A stretch of 64,000 nucleotides of DNA, taken from assembly GCF_900104115.1 (NCBI RefSeq), contig NZ_FNJM01000002.1:470729-534728 (forward strand), in the 5' to 3' direction. The position numbers and the translations under genes were made by a program. The stretch is from Clostridium gasigenes. Its GTDB lineage: Bacteria > Bacillota > Clostridia > Clostridiales > Clostridiaceae. The stretch's first letter is position 1, and the number at the start of each line of letters is the position of its first letter. The notes under the pieces are model-generated. The model was given only the letters and a program-made list of their open reading frames with translations. It was not told where the DNA came from and did not search any database. Below, piece after piece: positions 9,415 to 17,200 of the stretch.

Positions 9415-9505
9415 TTTATATAACCTCCATCCTATCTCACATTATATATTAGATAGATACAATTATATAGTATTTTGTCTAAATTGTTTTATTATGGATA
9501 TATAA

Positions 9506-10798
9506 TTAAATATCTACAAACCTTTGAATCTCTGGTATCCAATTTAATTTAAACATCCCAGTTTTTCCATTTCTATTTTTCCCTATTAATATTTCACAAA
9601 TACCTTTTTCATTGCTATCTCTATTGTAATATTCATCTCTATATAATAATGCTATTATATCTGCATCCTGTTCTATAGCTCCCGAATCTCTTAAATCTGA
9701 AAGCACTGGTCTTTTATCTTCTCTTCCTTCTGTAGCTCTTGATAATTGTGATAAAGCAATAATATTTATTTCTAATTCACGAGCCATGCTTTTTAATTCT
9801 CTAGATATCTTACTTATTTCATATACTCTATTTCCACTAGATTTTGAATCTCCATTAATTAATTGAAGATAATCTATTACAACTATATCAAGTCCATCCT
9901 GTAATTTAGCTTTCATACATTTAGCTCTTATTTCACTAGTGTTTAAAGCTCTACCATCATATACAATTGCATATCTTTCACTTAAACATGCTGCTCCATT
10001 ACTTATTTGTTCAAACTCATCACTAGATAATTTACCCGATTTTATCTTTCCAAGTTTCACACTACCTTCATCACTTAATAATCTATCTGTTAGCTCCTGT
10101 TTTGACATTTCAAAAGAAAATATAGCTACTCTGCTTTTTTTAGCTGCCTTACATGCAATATTTAATGCCAGTGCAGTTTTACCCATTGATGGTCTTCCCG
10201 CAATAATAAATAAATTCCCTTTTTGCAATCCACCTATAGCCTTATCAAAACTAACAAACCCTGTGGTTTTTCCAAGGCTCTCACCCTTGCTATTATAACG
10301 CTTTTCTATTTCTACAAGGGCGCTATCTAAACACTCAGCCATAGTGTACATCTTCCCATTATCACTACAAATTTTATAAAGTTCCTCAGCACCTTCACTA
10401 ATAATATTCCTCGCAACTGATTTAGTATCATAAGCCTTTTTCATTAACTCTCGGCTTATGTGGATAATATTTCTCTTAGTCCACTTGTCCTTTATAATAT
10501 TACAATGATATTTAATATTTTCAGAAAAAGTTGCTCCCAAGGAAAGGTCACTTAAATAACTAGCCCCTCCAACTTCCTCTATAAGCCCTTTATTATTAAG
10601 GCTTTGAGCTAAAGTTATTGTATCTATTACTAATCCCTCACTATATAAATTCACTATTTCTCTATATATTTTAATATGATTTGTATAATAAAAATCCTCA
10701 CTTTTTAATAAATCAACTACTTCACTTGCAACACTTGGATATGCTATCATTGCTCCTAATACAGCTTGTTCACTTTCCATAGCCTTTGGTAATTCCAT
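9506..10798 (-). CDS. dnaB: Replicative DNA helicase DnaB
   Basis: A 430-residue DnaB: N-terminal scaffold domain (AMESEQAVLGAMI) and RecA-like ATPase. Walker A GRPSMGKTA is near residue 200, Walker B VVIDYLQLI near 310, and the C-terminal motifs SQLSRATEGR and LRDSGAIEQDADI follow. It unwinds DNA 5'-3' at the fork. It is preceded by a RepA_N-type gene 27 bp upstream rather than by rplI or purA, the common housekeeping settings, so it may be a second, mobile-element type copy. ATG start with AGGGGGGG. Confidence 0.93.
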   Translation of the reverse strand: MELPKAMESEQAVLGAMIAYPSVASEVVDLLKSEDFYYTNHIKIYREIVNLYSEGLVIDTITLAQSLNNKGLIEEVGGASYLSDLSLGATFSENIKYHCNIIKDKWTKRNIIHISRELMKKAYDTKSVARNIISEGAEELYKICSDNGKMYTMAECLDSALVEIEKRYNSKGESLGKTTGFVSFDKAIGGLQKGNLFIIAGRPSMGKTALALNIACKAAKKSRVAIFSFEMSKQELTDRLLSDEGSVKLGKIKSGKLSSDEFEQISNGAACLSERYAIVYDGRALNTSEIRAKCMKAKLQDGLDIVVIDYLQLINGDSKSSGNRVYEISKISRELKSMARELEINIIALSQLSRATEGREDKRPVLSDLRDSGAIEQDADIIALLYRDEYYNRDSNEKGICEILIGKNRNGKTGMFKLNWIPEIQRFVDI

Positions 10799-10825
10799 AA
10801 CTACTCCCCCCCTTACAGCTTTCTA

Positions 10826-11362
10826 TTAATCCTCAAAATCAAATTCTTTTAAATAGGAATAAACTAAACTCTTTTCCCCTTTGGATTCATTACTTTTTAA
10901 ATAATGTTTATTTATATTATTATTAATAGGGTGCAAATTTTGTCCTTTAGTAGGTTCATTATTTGACCCTTGGTAGGGACAAATTTTATCATTACTTGAT
11001 ACCCCATTTTCTTTTCTAATTGCACCTAAATATAATCTTCTTTTACTATTAAACCCTTCCATTTTTTCAATTTTTAAAAGCAATAAATCCACAAGTTCTT
11101 TTAATACCTTTCTAGCTTTTCCCTTAGATACTTTAAGCATTTTCATAATATTTTCTATAGATGCCATAACAAATACTTGTCCAATTTTATCCTTCATAGC
11201 ATTTCTGCTACTTAATTTAAATCTGTTAAGTAAAATTCCATATAATAAAATAGCATCATTGCTTAATTCACTATATAAACTTAAAGTATAAAGTTCCCTT
11301 GGAATAGTTATATAACCACCATTTAATTTTTCCCCTTGTGATAAATATCTAAAATCCCCCAT
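10826..11362 (-). CDS. RepA_N-type replication initiator-like protein (short)
   Basis: A 178-residue protein whose first ~115 residues follow the winged-helix RepA_N pattern: YITIPRELY, LSNDAILLYGILLNRFKLS, DKIGQVFVMASIENIMKML and KGKARKVLKELVDLLLL. Plasmid RepA_N initiators are usually longer, with a host-specific C-terminal domain; here only a ~60-residue polar tail follows. With dnaB just downstream it may load the helicase (inference). ATG start with GGAGG five bases before it. Such pairs occur in plasmids, phages and integrated elements. Confidence 0.8.
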   Translation of the reverse strand: MGDFRYLSQGEKLNGGYITIPRELYTLSLYSELSNDAILLYGILLNRFKLSSRNAMKDKIGQVFVMASIENIMKMLKVSKGKARKVLKELVDLLLLKIEKMEGFNSKRRLYLGAIRKENGVSSNDKICPYQGSNNEPTKGQNLHPINNNINKHYLKSNESKGEKSLVYSYLKEFDFED

Positions 11363-11516
11363 ATAATCCTCCGCCTTTTTTAAATTTTAATTACTCACTT
11401 TAAATATATGCAGAGAAGAGAATTATTGAAAAATTTATTAAATTATTTTTTAAATGCTCTGCTATTGATATCCATTATACTGCTCCAAATATCATTATCA
11501 GAAATTTACCATATTA

Positions 11517-11545
11517 TTGACAATTATTATGTAACATGTTAAAAT
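11517..11545 (+). promoter_or_regulatory. Promoter of the clostripain gene
   Basis: A consensus-like sigma-A promoter: TTGACA at 11517-11522, a 17-bp spacer and TAAAAT at 11540-11545. It is about 40 bp before the start codon, which has an AAAGGGGG ribosome site. No VirR-type repeat (CCAGTTNTNCAC) is seen. Confidence 0.8.
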
Positions 11546-11585
11546 TTACATAAATAGTAAATTATAAAAAAGGGGGATTAATTTA

Positions 11586-13172
11586 ATGATTATTAAAAAA
11601 ATTACAGGCCTTACAATTTGCGCTTTTTTAACCACAAGCTTATTTTCCTATACTCCAGTAAAGGCATTGGATGATATATCGGAAAATAACACAAAATCAA
11701 ATCCTATCCAAGGAGTGCAGCTAGATAAATCAACTGCAAAGGCTCCAAACAAGAAACTGACAGTAATGGTTTATAGTGATGCAGATAATAATTTAGAGGA
11801 AAGCTTACTTGAGGATATACAGGAAATGAAAACTGGATATATAGACAACCCTAATTTAAACTTGATTGCTTTAGTTGATAGAACTCCTGATTATTCAGAT
11901 GACTCAACTATACTAGGAGAAGACTTTTCAGATTCGAGAATGTATAAAATTGAAAATCATAAAGCAGTAAGAATTGAAGGTGGAAAAGATTTTCCTGAGA
12001 TAACAAAAACTAGTGAATATGAAGCAAATATGGGGGATGCACAAACCCTTAAGAAATTTATAGACTCCTGCAAAGCAAATTATCCCGCAGATAAATATGA
12101 ACTTATTATTTCTAACCATGGTGGTGGAGTAAGAGATAATAAGGCATTACAAAAGCCTAAAAATCCCAAAGCAGTATGTTGGGATGACACAAATGATAGT
12201 GACTGTTTATATACTGGCGAAATATCAGATGTACTTACCAATGATCAATCCGTGAATGTACTGGCATATGATGCTTGTTTAATGGGTGCTGCTGAAATAG
12301 CATATCAATATAGGCCTGGTAATGGTAGCTTCCAAGCAAATGTTATGGTAGCCTCTGCACCCGTAGTTTGGGGAGATGGATATAAGTATGATGATATATT
12401 TAAACGTCTAAAAGCTGGTGGTGAAAGCACTTCACAGAATGATTTAACCTTAAAAGGAAAAGAACAAAATTTTGATCCTTCTACAGTTACCGATTTACAA
12501 TTGGGCGCTCTAATGGTAGAAGAACAAAGAGATGCTGCTTCGTCTGCAAGAGCAAATGATCAAGTTCTAAGCTGTTTTGATCTTTCAAAAATAGAAACTG
12601 TAAAGAACTCTGTAGATACAATGGCTAAAAGTTTATGGAAAGAAAATAAGAAAGGCGATATAGAAAGACTTAGGGGCACTGGGAAAAATACAACTTTACT
12701 TCATTACTTCGATGAAAAGGATAAAGATGAATGGCTATCATATCCTTACTTCGATTTATATGACTTATGTAGAAGAATAAGTACAGATAATGCTTTTAGT
12801 GCTAATATTAAAAAATTAGCTACAACTGTTATGAAAAATGTAGATGACTTAGTAGTTTATTCTTATGGAGGTAAAAATTTTAAAGGGTTTACAGAAGGTC
12901 AAACAGGTCTAAGTATTTTCTTACCAGATGGAAATAAAATGTACAGAGATGTAACTGCAAATGCAAGTTATTCCGAGTGGAAAGGTCAAAGATGGTACAA
13001 TTCCATAGATACAACCACCCTTCAACCAGATTATTTATATGGTAAATTAAATTGGTGCAGAGATGGTCAAAATTCTAAAATAAATGATATTGGAAATTGG
13101 TTTGAACTACTTGATTCTTGGTTTGATAGTAGCAACGGTTCTAATGGTGGAGATAACGGATACCAATGGTAA
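11586..13172 (+). CDS. cloSI: Clostripain (peptidase C11), secreted
   Basis: A 528-residue arginine-specific cysteine endopeptidase precursor. There is a signal peptide of about 27 residues (ending PVKA) and a short propeptide. The caspase-like core has catalytic His178 in ELIISNHGGG and Cys231 in VLAYDACLMGAAE, nearly the numbering of C. histolyticum clostripain (His176/Cys231). The segment after His178 (GVRDNKALQK) is where clostripain is cleaved into light and heavy chains. Length matches the family. A calcium-dependent secreted protease that degrades host or food protein is expected. It has its own promoter and terminator. Confidence 0.94.
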   Translation: MIIKKITGLTICAFLTTSLFSYTPVKALDDISENNTKSNPIQGVQLDKSTAKAPNKKLTVMVYSDADNNLEESLLEDIQEMKTGYIDNPNLNLIALVDRTPDYSDDSTILGEDFSDSRMYKIENHKAVRIEGGKDFPEITKTSEYEANMGDAQTLKKFIDSCKANYPADKYELIISNHGGGVRDNKALQKPKNPKAVCWDDTNDSDCLYTGEISDVLTNDQSVNVLAYDACLMGAAEIAYQYRPGNGSFQANVMVASAPVVWGDGYKYDDIFKRLKAGGESTSQNDLTLKGKEQNFDPSTVTDLQLGALMVEEQRDAASSARANDQVLSCFDLSKIETVKNSVDTMAKSLWKENKKGDIERLRGTGKNTTLLHYFDEKDKDEWLSYPYFDLYDLCRRISTDNAFSANIKKLATTVMKNVDDLVVYSYGGKNFKGFTEGQTGLSIFLPDGNKMYRDVTANASYSEWKGQRWYNSIDTTTLQPDYLYGKLNWCRDGQNSKINDIGNWFELLDSWFDSSNGSNGGDNGYQW

Positions 13173-13184
13173 AAGTTTAATTTA

Positions 13185-13230
13185 TATAAGCTTCTGTATT
13201 ATCTTAAAAAGAATAATACAGAAGCTTATA
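13185..13230. terminator. Bidirectional terminator
   Basis: An 18-bp perfect inverted repeat, left arm from 13185 (TATAAGCTTCTGTATTAT), right arm 13213-13230, followed by TTTT. It lies between the convergent clostripain gene and the small membrane gene. Confidence 0.85.
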
Positions 13231-13247
13231 TTTTGGTTTATAATTCC

Positions 13248-13529
13248 TTATCTCAAAAGCCTAGTTCCCATTATAATAAATGCAATTTCTAAGAGAAACA
13301 TAATACTATTCAACGTCAATCCTATTATTGCCCATTTATTTTTTTTCTTACTTAATGAGATTATAGCTAAAATTATGCTTAATGGACATATATATAAAGG
13401 CATAATTAGTATAAAAGAACTAACGTGTATAAAAGGTATTATCTTTGCAAAATAATTTACACATAAAAATATTACACCAATAGCAATACAAAATGATATT
13501 TTACCAAATATACTTGCTAATTTTTTCAT
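13248..13529 (-). CDS. Small membrane protein, unknown function
   Basis: A 93-residue hydrophobic protein with three likely membrane segments and a charged SLSKKKNK loop before the last one. The start is ATG 13529, preceded by AAAGGTGG; an upstream GTG lies inside that ribosome site. It starts about 20 bp downstream of the residual end of the phospholipase gene on the same strand, so the two may be cotranscribed. No family was recognised with confidence. Confidence 0.65.
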   Translation of the reverse strand: MKKLASIFGKISFCIAIGVIFLCVNYFAKIIPFIHVSSFILIMPLYICPLSIILAIISLSKKKNKWAIIGLTLNSIMFLLEIAFIIMGTRLLR

Positions 13530-13549
13530 AATTTTAACCACCTTTACTT

Positions 13550-13867
13550 TTATTGAGCATCTGAAGTATTAGTTATACTACTCCAATCTACTTTAAACTC
13601 TTTTACTGCATTAGTTCCTTTTATCCAATTATCAACGTTTTGTTTTAGTGCATCTGTACCGTTTACATTAACTGTTATTGCTTTTAAGTACCAATCTGCA
13701 CCAATTGAACTAGAAACTCCTTTCTTTTTAACTATAACCTTGTCTACATCACTTGGAGCAAATTCAATTTCATTTATATATAAATAATATTCATCATTAT
13801 CCCCTTGTTCAAAGTCATTGTAGTTTTTTTTATCTAGCTTCCACTCTTTAATTGTACCATTCTTTAA
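13550..13867 (-). pseudogene. Stranded C2/PLAT-like domain of the phospholipase C gene
   Basis: Directly after the stop at 13868-13870 the same frame stays open for 105 codons up to a TAA at 13550-13552. The encoded segment (LKNGTIKEWKLDKKNYNDF..., ADWYLKAITVNVNG..., NVDNWIKGT) lines up with the C-terminal C2-like membrane-binding domain of C. perfringens alpha-toxin (compare TKDGKTQEWEMDNPGNDF and INEWISGN, recalled). It has no start or ribosome site of its own. A single AAA-to-TAA change would explain the break. Confidence 0.85.
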
Positions 13868-14809
13868 TTAAATGTTTAAGAATATATCATCATCTGTCCC
13901 ATTACCAAATTCATTTCCAGTTTCAACCACAGCTGTAAGTGAGCTTATAGGTGAAGCACTCTTTCCAACGTCTAAATTCCATCTATCTGAAAATTTACTA
14001 TAGTCACCCTTTTCTGCTTCTATTAATAAGCTTGTACACTTATTCTGTGCATCAATAAATGCATTTTTTAATCTTTCAAGTCTACCATTTTGTGATAGAA
14101 GTTCTTTAGATTTTTGTAAATCCCCATAGTTATATCCAATTCCTGTTTGTAATCCTATCATTAATGTTTTACACTGAAGTTTTTCTTCGCTTAAATTTGC
14201 ACTTACTCCATAAACTTTTTGTGATACATCATTTACTAGGTCAAAAGGTATATCTTCTATATTACTAAATATTGGTGCTATACCTTTTGAATAATCTTCT
14301 ATAGGTTTTTTTGCTATATCTGCCCATACTATTGCTTCAGCATTATTTTCTAATTCTCTGTGTAATGGTCGAGTATTTTCATTATCTAAATATACTCCAC
14401 ATTCTGGATTTACAAATATTCCATGACATGCAAGGTCACCTGTTATATGTGAAAGCCAACCAGCAGCAAAAGCTATTTTTTTCATATCTTTTGATGCTAA
14501 TGCCATCTTTAATTGTTCTGATGCAAAAGTTCCAACTTTATAATAGTGGTATCTATCAGCCCATGGTGCACGTTCCAATGCTTGTCCAGGTTGTAAATAA
14601 CCTAAGTCTAAAGCGTTTGATCCCCAATTTGCTATTCCCGGATAAGTTTCCAGTGATTTTTTTATTATACTTTCTTGTGGCAAGTTCTCTTTTACATTTT
14701 CTATTAATGTGCAATGTGAAGCTGGTTGAAAAGCATAGGCTTTAAAAGAGCTAACACTTGAAAAAATTAATGTGACTGCTAAAAGTTTACTTATTTTCTT
14801 AAATTTCAT
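13868..14809 (-). CDS. Zinc-dependent phospholipase C, truncated by nonsense codon
   Basis: The 313-residue product has a signal peptide (cleavage near AYA-26) and the all-helical zinc phospholipase C domain. Likely zinc ligands are His32, Asp68, His88, His121, Asp125, His129, His150 and Glu154 (motifs SHITGDLACH and HRELE), in alpha-toxin order. The mature N-terminal Trp of alpha-toxin is replaced by FQPASH. It ends at ...DDDIFLNI, where an in-frame TAA removes the C2-like domain still encoded at 13550-13867; the intact gene would be 419 codons. Start ATG 14809 has AAGGGGGA; an upstream in-frame start lacks one. The remaining catalytic domain may hydrolyse soluble substrates but should bind membranes poorly. 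Confidence 0.88.
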   Translation of the reverse strand: MKFKKISKLLAVTLIFSSVSSFKAYAFQPASHCTLIENVKENLPQESIIKKSLETYPGIANWGSNALDLGYLQPGQALERAPWADRYHYYKVGTFASEQLKMALASKDMKKIAFAAGWLSHITGDLACHGIFVNPECGVYLDNENTRPLHRELENNAEAIVWADIAKKPIEDYSKGIAPIFSNIEDIPFDLVNDVSQKVYGVSANLSEEKLQCKTLMIGLQTGIGYNYGDLQKSKELLSQNGRLERLKNAFIDAQNKCTSLLIEAEKGDYSKFSDRWNLDVGKSASPISSLTAVVETGNEFGNGTDDDIFLNI

Positions 14810-15040
14810 TTTGTATTCCCCCTTTTTATATCTAGTGTAACACACGCTACTCTCATTGATTTTACTTGTTTTGTACATAGACTACATATAATTTATGTCG
14901 TCTATAATTAAATTATTTTATGATTATAATTTGTGACACAATTTATGAAAATTGCGAAGTAGTATAGGAAAATCCACGACAAAACTGTCAAAAATACAAT
15001 GATATTTATATTTTCATCTTCTAACAAAATAAATTAATTC

Positions 15041-15107
15041 TTGACATCGTCTTTTAAACAGTATAATATGAAGTTAAGTTCACATGAAGCAAACTTCATA
15101 TTATACT
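15041..15107 (+). promoter_or_regulatory. Promoter with 16-bp perfect inverted repeat (operator or hairpin)
   Basis: TTGACA at 15041-15046 and TATAAT at 15062-15067 have a short 15-bp spacer. A perfect inverted repeat (AGTATAATATGAAGTT, 15060-15075; its complement 15092-15107) starts in the -10 box and spans the likely transcription start. This placement fits an operator for the XRE repressor encoded downstream, or an mRNA hairpin that hides the ribosome site at 15111-15116. Confidence 0.75.
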
Positions 15108-15125
15108 ATGTTAGGAGCGATTTGT

Positions 15126-15542
15126 TTGAAAAATAGATTTACAGAGCTTTATTTATGCTCATTAGCAATTCTTACAATGGGAGTTTTTGAAACAATTTTC
15201 AATTACACTAAAGTTAATACTACTGAGGGATTTTATTTTGGTATTATAAAGTTATTTGTAGGAACAATCTCTTTAGTTTTCGCTATAACTTATCACATTA
15301 AATGTAAAAAAAACCGTAAACAGTTGGAAAGAGAATTATCAAAAGAATATGATGAGAGAGATGATTTAATAGACGGAAAAGCTTCGCACTTTACCATGAG
15401 TACTTTAATGATTATGATTTTCCTTATGATGTTTCTTTCAAGATGGATTTCCATTCCTACAGATATGGCTTTATTTATCATTATAATATTTTGCATGATT
15501 ACTCAAGGATTAGCTAAAAAATATTATAGTCATTTTCTTTAA
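15126..15542 (+). CDS. Membrane protein, DUF2178-like, partner of an XRE regulator
   Basis: A 138-residue protein with about four membrane segments around a charged cytoplasmic loop containing EYDERDDLIDGKASHFT, a motif typical of small DUF2178-like proteins found next to XRE regulators. The start is the TTG at 15126, eight bases after TTAGGAG; upstream in-frame ATGs fall within the operator hairpin. Ten bases separate it from the regulator gene. Such pairs are often autoregulated; the molecular role is unknown. Confidence 0.75.
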   Translation: MKNRFTELYLCSLAILTMGVFETIFNYTKVNTTEGFYFGIIKLFVGTISLVFAITYHIKCKKNRKQLERELSKEYDERDDLIDGKASHFTMSTLMIMIFLMMFLSRWISIPTDMALFIIIIFCMITQGLAKKYYSHFL

Positions 15543-15552
15543 GGAGAGCTTT

Positions 15553-15753
15553 ATGAAAAATAGAATAAAAGAATTGCGTTTAGAACATGGGATGACACAA
15601 CAAGAATTAGCTGATAAGGTATGTGTATCTTCAAGAACAATTATTTCTTTAGAAAAACAACAATATAATCCATCTGTTTTACTGGCATATAAAATTTCTT
15701 TGGTCTTTAACCTACCAATTGAAGAAACTTTTATATTTGAAGAAGATGACTAA
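15553..15753 (+). CDS. XRE-family helix-turn-helix regulator
   Basis: A 66-residue single-domain Cro/CI-type protein: KNRIKELRLEHGMTQQELAD and VCVSSRTIISLEKQQYNPSV give the five-helix fold, followed by the short dimerisation tail PIEETFIFEEDD. It has the compact form of regulators such as YozG or SinR-like repressors. It probably binds the inverted repeat at 15060-15107 and controls its own operon. ATG start with AAGGAG. Confidence 0.92.
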   Translation: MKNRIKELRLEHGMTQQELADKVCVSSRTIISLEKQQYNPSVLLAYKISLVFNLPIEETFIFEEDD

Positions 15754-15797
15754 TTATAAAAATGTATACAATAAAATAGTGAGTGGAGGAAAAAATT

Positions 15798-16013
15798 ATG
15801 ATAATTCAAAAACTATTATTTATACTTTTCGGAGTAGTATTAACATTATGGGGAGTACATAGAATAAAAACAGATAAGGCGTTTGTAGGAAAAACCCAAA
15901 CAAGAAAAAATATTTTTAACTTTTTAATAATGGGAGAAGCTTCTGGACTTGGACAATTATTAGGTGGAATTATATGTATAATTTTAGGGGTTTTATCTTT
16001 TATAATTAAGTAA
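15798..16013 (+). CDS. Small membrane protein, third gene of the XRE operon
   Basis: A 71-residue protein with a hydrophobic N-terminal helix and a C-terminal membrane helix after a glycine-rich segment (GEASGLGQLLGG). The start is ATG 15798 with GGAGGA at 15785-15790; an upstream in-frame GTG lies before that ribosome site. It is 44 bp after the XRE gene and ends at a terminator, so it is probably the last gene of the operon. No family recognised. Confidence 0.7.
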   Translation: MIIQKLLFILFGVVLTLWGVHRIKTDKAFVGKTQTRKNIFNFLIMGEASGLGQLLGGIICIILGVLSFIIK

Positions 16014-16024
16014 TTTGTAATGTT

Positions 16025-16059
16025 AAGGAGTTAAGCTGTATTTAAAAGCTTAGCTCCTT
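16025..16059 (+). terminator. Intrinsic terminator of the XRE operon
   Basis: AAGGAGTTAAGCT pairs with AGCTTAGCTCCTT around a short loop (one G-U pair), followed by TTATTTAT, directly downstream of the stop at 16013. Confidence 0.85.
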
Positions 16060-16400
16060 TTATTTATATCTTATATTCGTACTTATTGCGTAATATAAGT
16101 TGGCTTGATTGCGATTTTGAGCCGTAAAAAAATAACATATATTTATGCCCTTACAAGGAATCAAAACTTGAGTTAAGCGAAATATAGGTATCTCAATATC
16201 GTAATCAATTACTAGAACGAAGTCGCTAAAAGCTGTCGCCCCGTATGGGGATTCAAAAATTCACGACTTGCTTCAAACTCTATTTTCAATTGATATTATA
16301 ACTTTTTTAACAAATTTATTTTCAAATTTATAGTTATTTACTGTTTCAGTATATAGCATCCCCCTCACCATAATCAAGTACTTATTCTATTTTGTCATTT

Positions 16401-16550
16401 TTATGGTGGCGAAGTACTTCGAGGCAATATTTTGGCTATATTTATTAAATTTCCCTTCTCACAATATTTACACTTTCCTATTTTTATTCCTGTTAATTTA
16501 AAGAATAGCTCCGCTGACGATAGTTTATAATTTCTTTCTCTCCCAAATTT
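16401..16550 (-). pseudogene. C-terminal remnant of a transposase (IS91-like?)
   Basis: Between a TGA at 16551 and a TAA at 16401 the minus strand reads KFGRERNYKLSSAELFFKL then TGIKIGKCKYCEKGNLINIA and KILPRSTSPP. A single CxxC followed by a Leu-Pro-Arg...Ser-Pro-Pro ending resembles the C-terminal end of Y2/IS91-type transposases from memory. There is no start codon and no upstream coding sequence, so it is a fragment. The family is uncertain. Confidence 0.55.
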
Positions 16551-16704
16551 TCAGGAGAGGAATTATAATATTTAGAAAAAGTGCTTACAGCAAATATCAT
16601 ATTTTTAATTGTATCTTTGCTGTAAGCACTTTTTCTAAATCACTAATCATTTTTTCAATACTTTTATACATTTAATCACTCCTTAAAAAGGTGTGTAAAA
16701 TGTG

Positions 16705-16741
16705 AGAAGTGAAGATTCCTTGAGAAAGAATCTTCACTTCT
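16705..16741. terminator. Strong hairpin with T tract inside the IS remnant
   Basis: A perfect 14-bp inverted repeat (AGAAGTGAAGATTC, 16705-16718; complement 16728-16741), followed on the plus strand by TTATTTTTTT. As a plus-strand terminator it has no gene to serve; on the minus strand it may end the tnpABC transcript. Confidence 0.65.
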
Positions 16742-16825
16742 TATTTTTTTCATATAAACTTTATTTTAATCAAAAAAACCAGCCGTCGCTTTTGGCGATT
16801 TAGTTCTATTATACAAATGTGTACT

Positions 16826-17200
16826 TTACATCTTTTCATATAACTTACCTCTTAGAATTTCTAATTGTTCTTTTAACTTCTTATTTTCTTCCCCAAGGTC
16901 TCTAATCTTTTTATCCTTAGCCATTATGATAATATCCTTTGATTTAGCTGTTTTATCATACTTGGCTCTTTGATTAATAGTTCTACTTGTTTGCTTACCT
17001 CTAAGTTCTTCAATTCTATTTTTAATATCTTTATTGTTATAAAGAAAAGTCTTAGATACACCACTAAGTTGAGAAACACTATTAAAGTTAATTTTCTGTT
17101 CCGTAAGCGAAAGCTCCCTAATGGAATTATCAACCTTTTCTAAAGTTAATTGTGTTTTCTGTTTTGCATATTCTTTCAATCCTTTAGTGCTTCCAACCAT
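16826..17200 (-). CDS. tnpC: TnpC-like accessory protein (DUF6262, Tn554 type)
   Basis: A 124-residue basic protein, close to the 125 residues of Tn554 TnpC. The N-terminal half contains an HTH-like SVSQLSGVSKTFLYNNKDIK, and the C-terminal half is a coiled coil (RDLGEENKKLKEQLEILRGK). In Tn554 TnpC is not essential but affects transposition orientation and frequency. Its ATG overlaps the tnpB stop (TAATG), giving translational coupling. It is the last gene of the three-recombinase operon. Confidence 0.85.
   Translation of the reverse strand: MVGSTKGLKEYAKQKTQLTLEKVDNSIRELSLTEQKINFNSVSQLSGVSKTFLYNNKDIKNRIEELRGKQTSRTINQRAKYDKTAKSKDIIIMAKDKKIRDLGEENKKLKEQLEILRGKLYEKM

Larger units (their letters stand above)
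16215..16806 (-). mobile_element. Decayed insertion sequence or nonautonomous derivative with terminal inverted repeats
   Basis: Two related ends bound a 592-bp AT-rich block: GAACGAAGTCGCTAAAAGCT at 16215, and on the other strand GAACTAAATCGCCAAAAGCG from 16806. Over about 26 bp they agree at roughly 19 positions with one gap. Each end contains a small TCGC-AAAA-GC hairpin. Inside, the minus strand encodes the last ~49 residues of a transposase (16401-16550). There is also a palindrome CCCCGTATGGGG near 16239 and a perfect 25-bp inverted repeat (16570-16594 with 16616-16640). No intact transposase remains. The end of the block is 20 bp from tnpC. Confidence 0.65.

Noticed and set aside
9059..9505. 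Long plus-strand open frame opposite the DUF6241-like gene
   Set aside because: Antisense shadow of the Lys/Glu/Ala coiled-coil coding region; no ribosome site.
8893..11362. Prophage replication module
   Set aside because: No other phage genes (integrase, terminase, capsid, single-strand binding protein) lie nearby, so only a plasmid- or phage-like pair is claimed.
11363..11585. VirR boxes upstream of clostripain
   Set aside because: No CCAGTTNTNCAC repeats are present in the region; an ordinary sigma-A promoter is.
14961..14991. Minus-strand promoter for the phospholipase gene (TTGACA with TATACT)
   Set aside because: The spacer is 19 bp and the site is about 150 bp upstream; not convincing.
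16221..16260. Possible TnpB-type guide RNA scaffold (CCCCGTATGGGG hairpin)
   Set aside because: No TnpB or TnpA (IS200/IS605) coding remnant is found, and the nearby coding relic fits another transposase type; the hairpin is better explained as part of the relic end.
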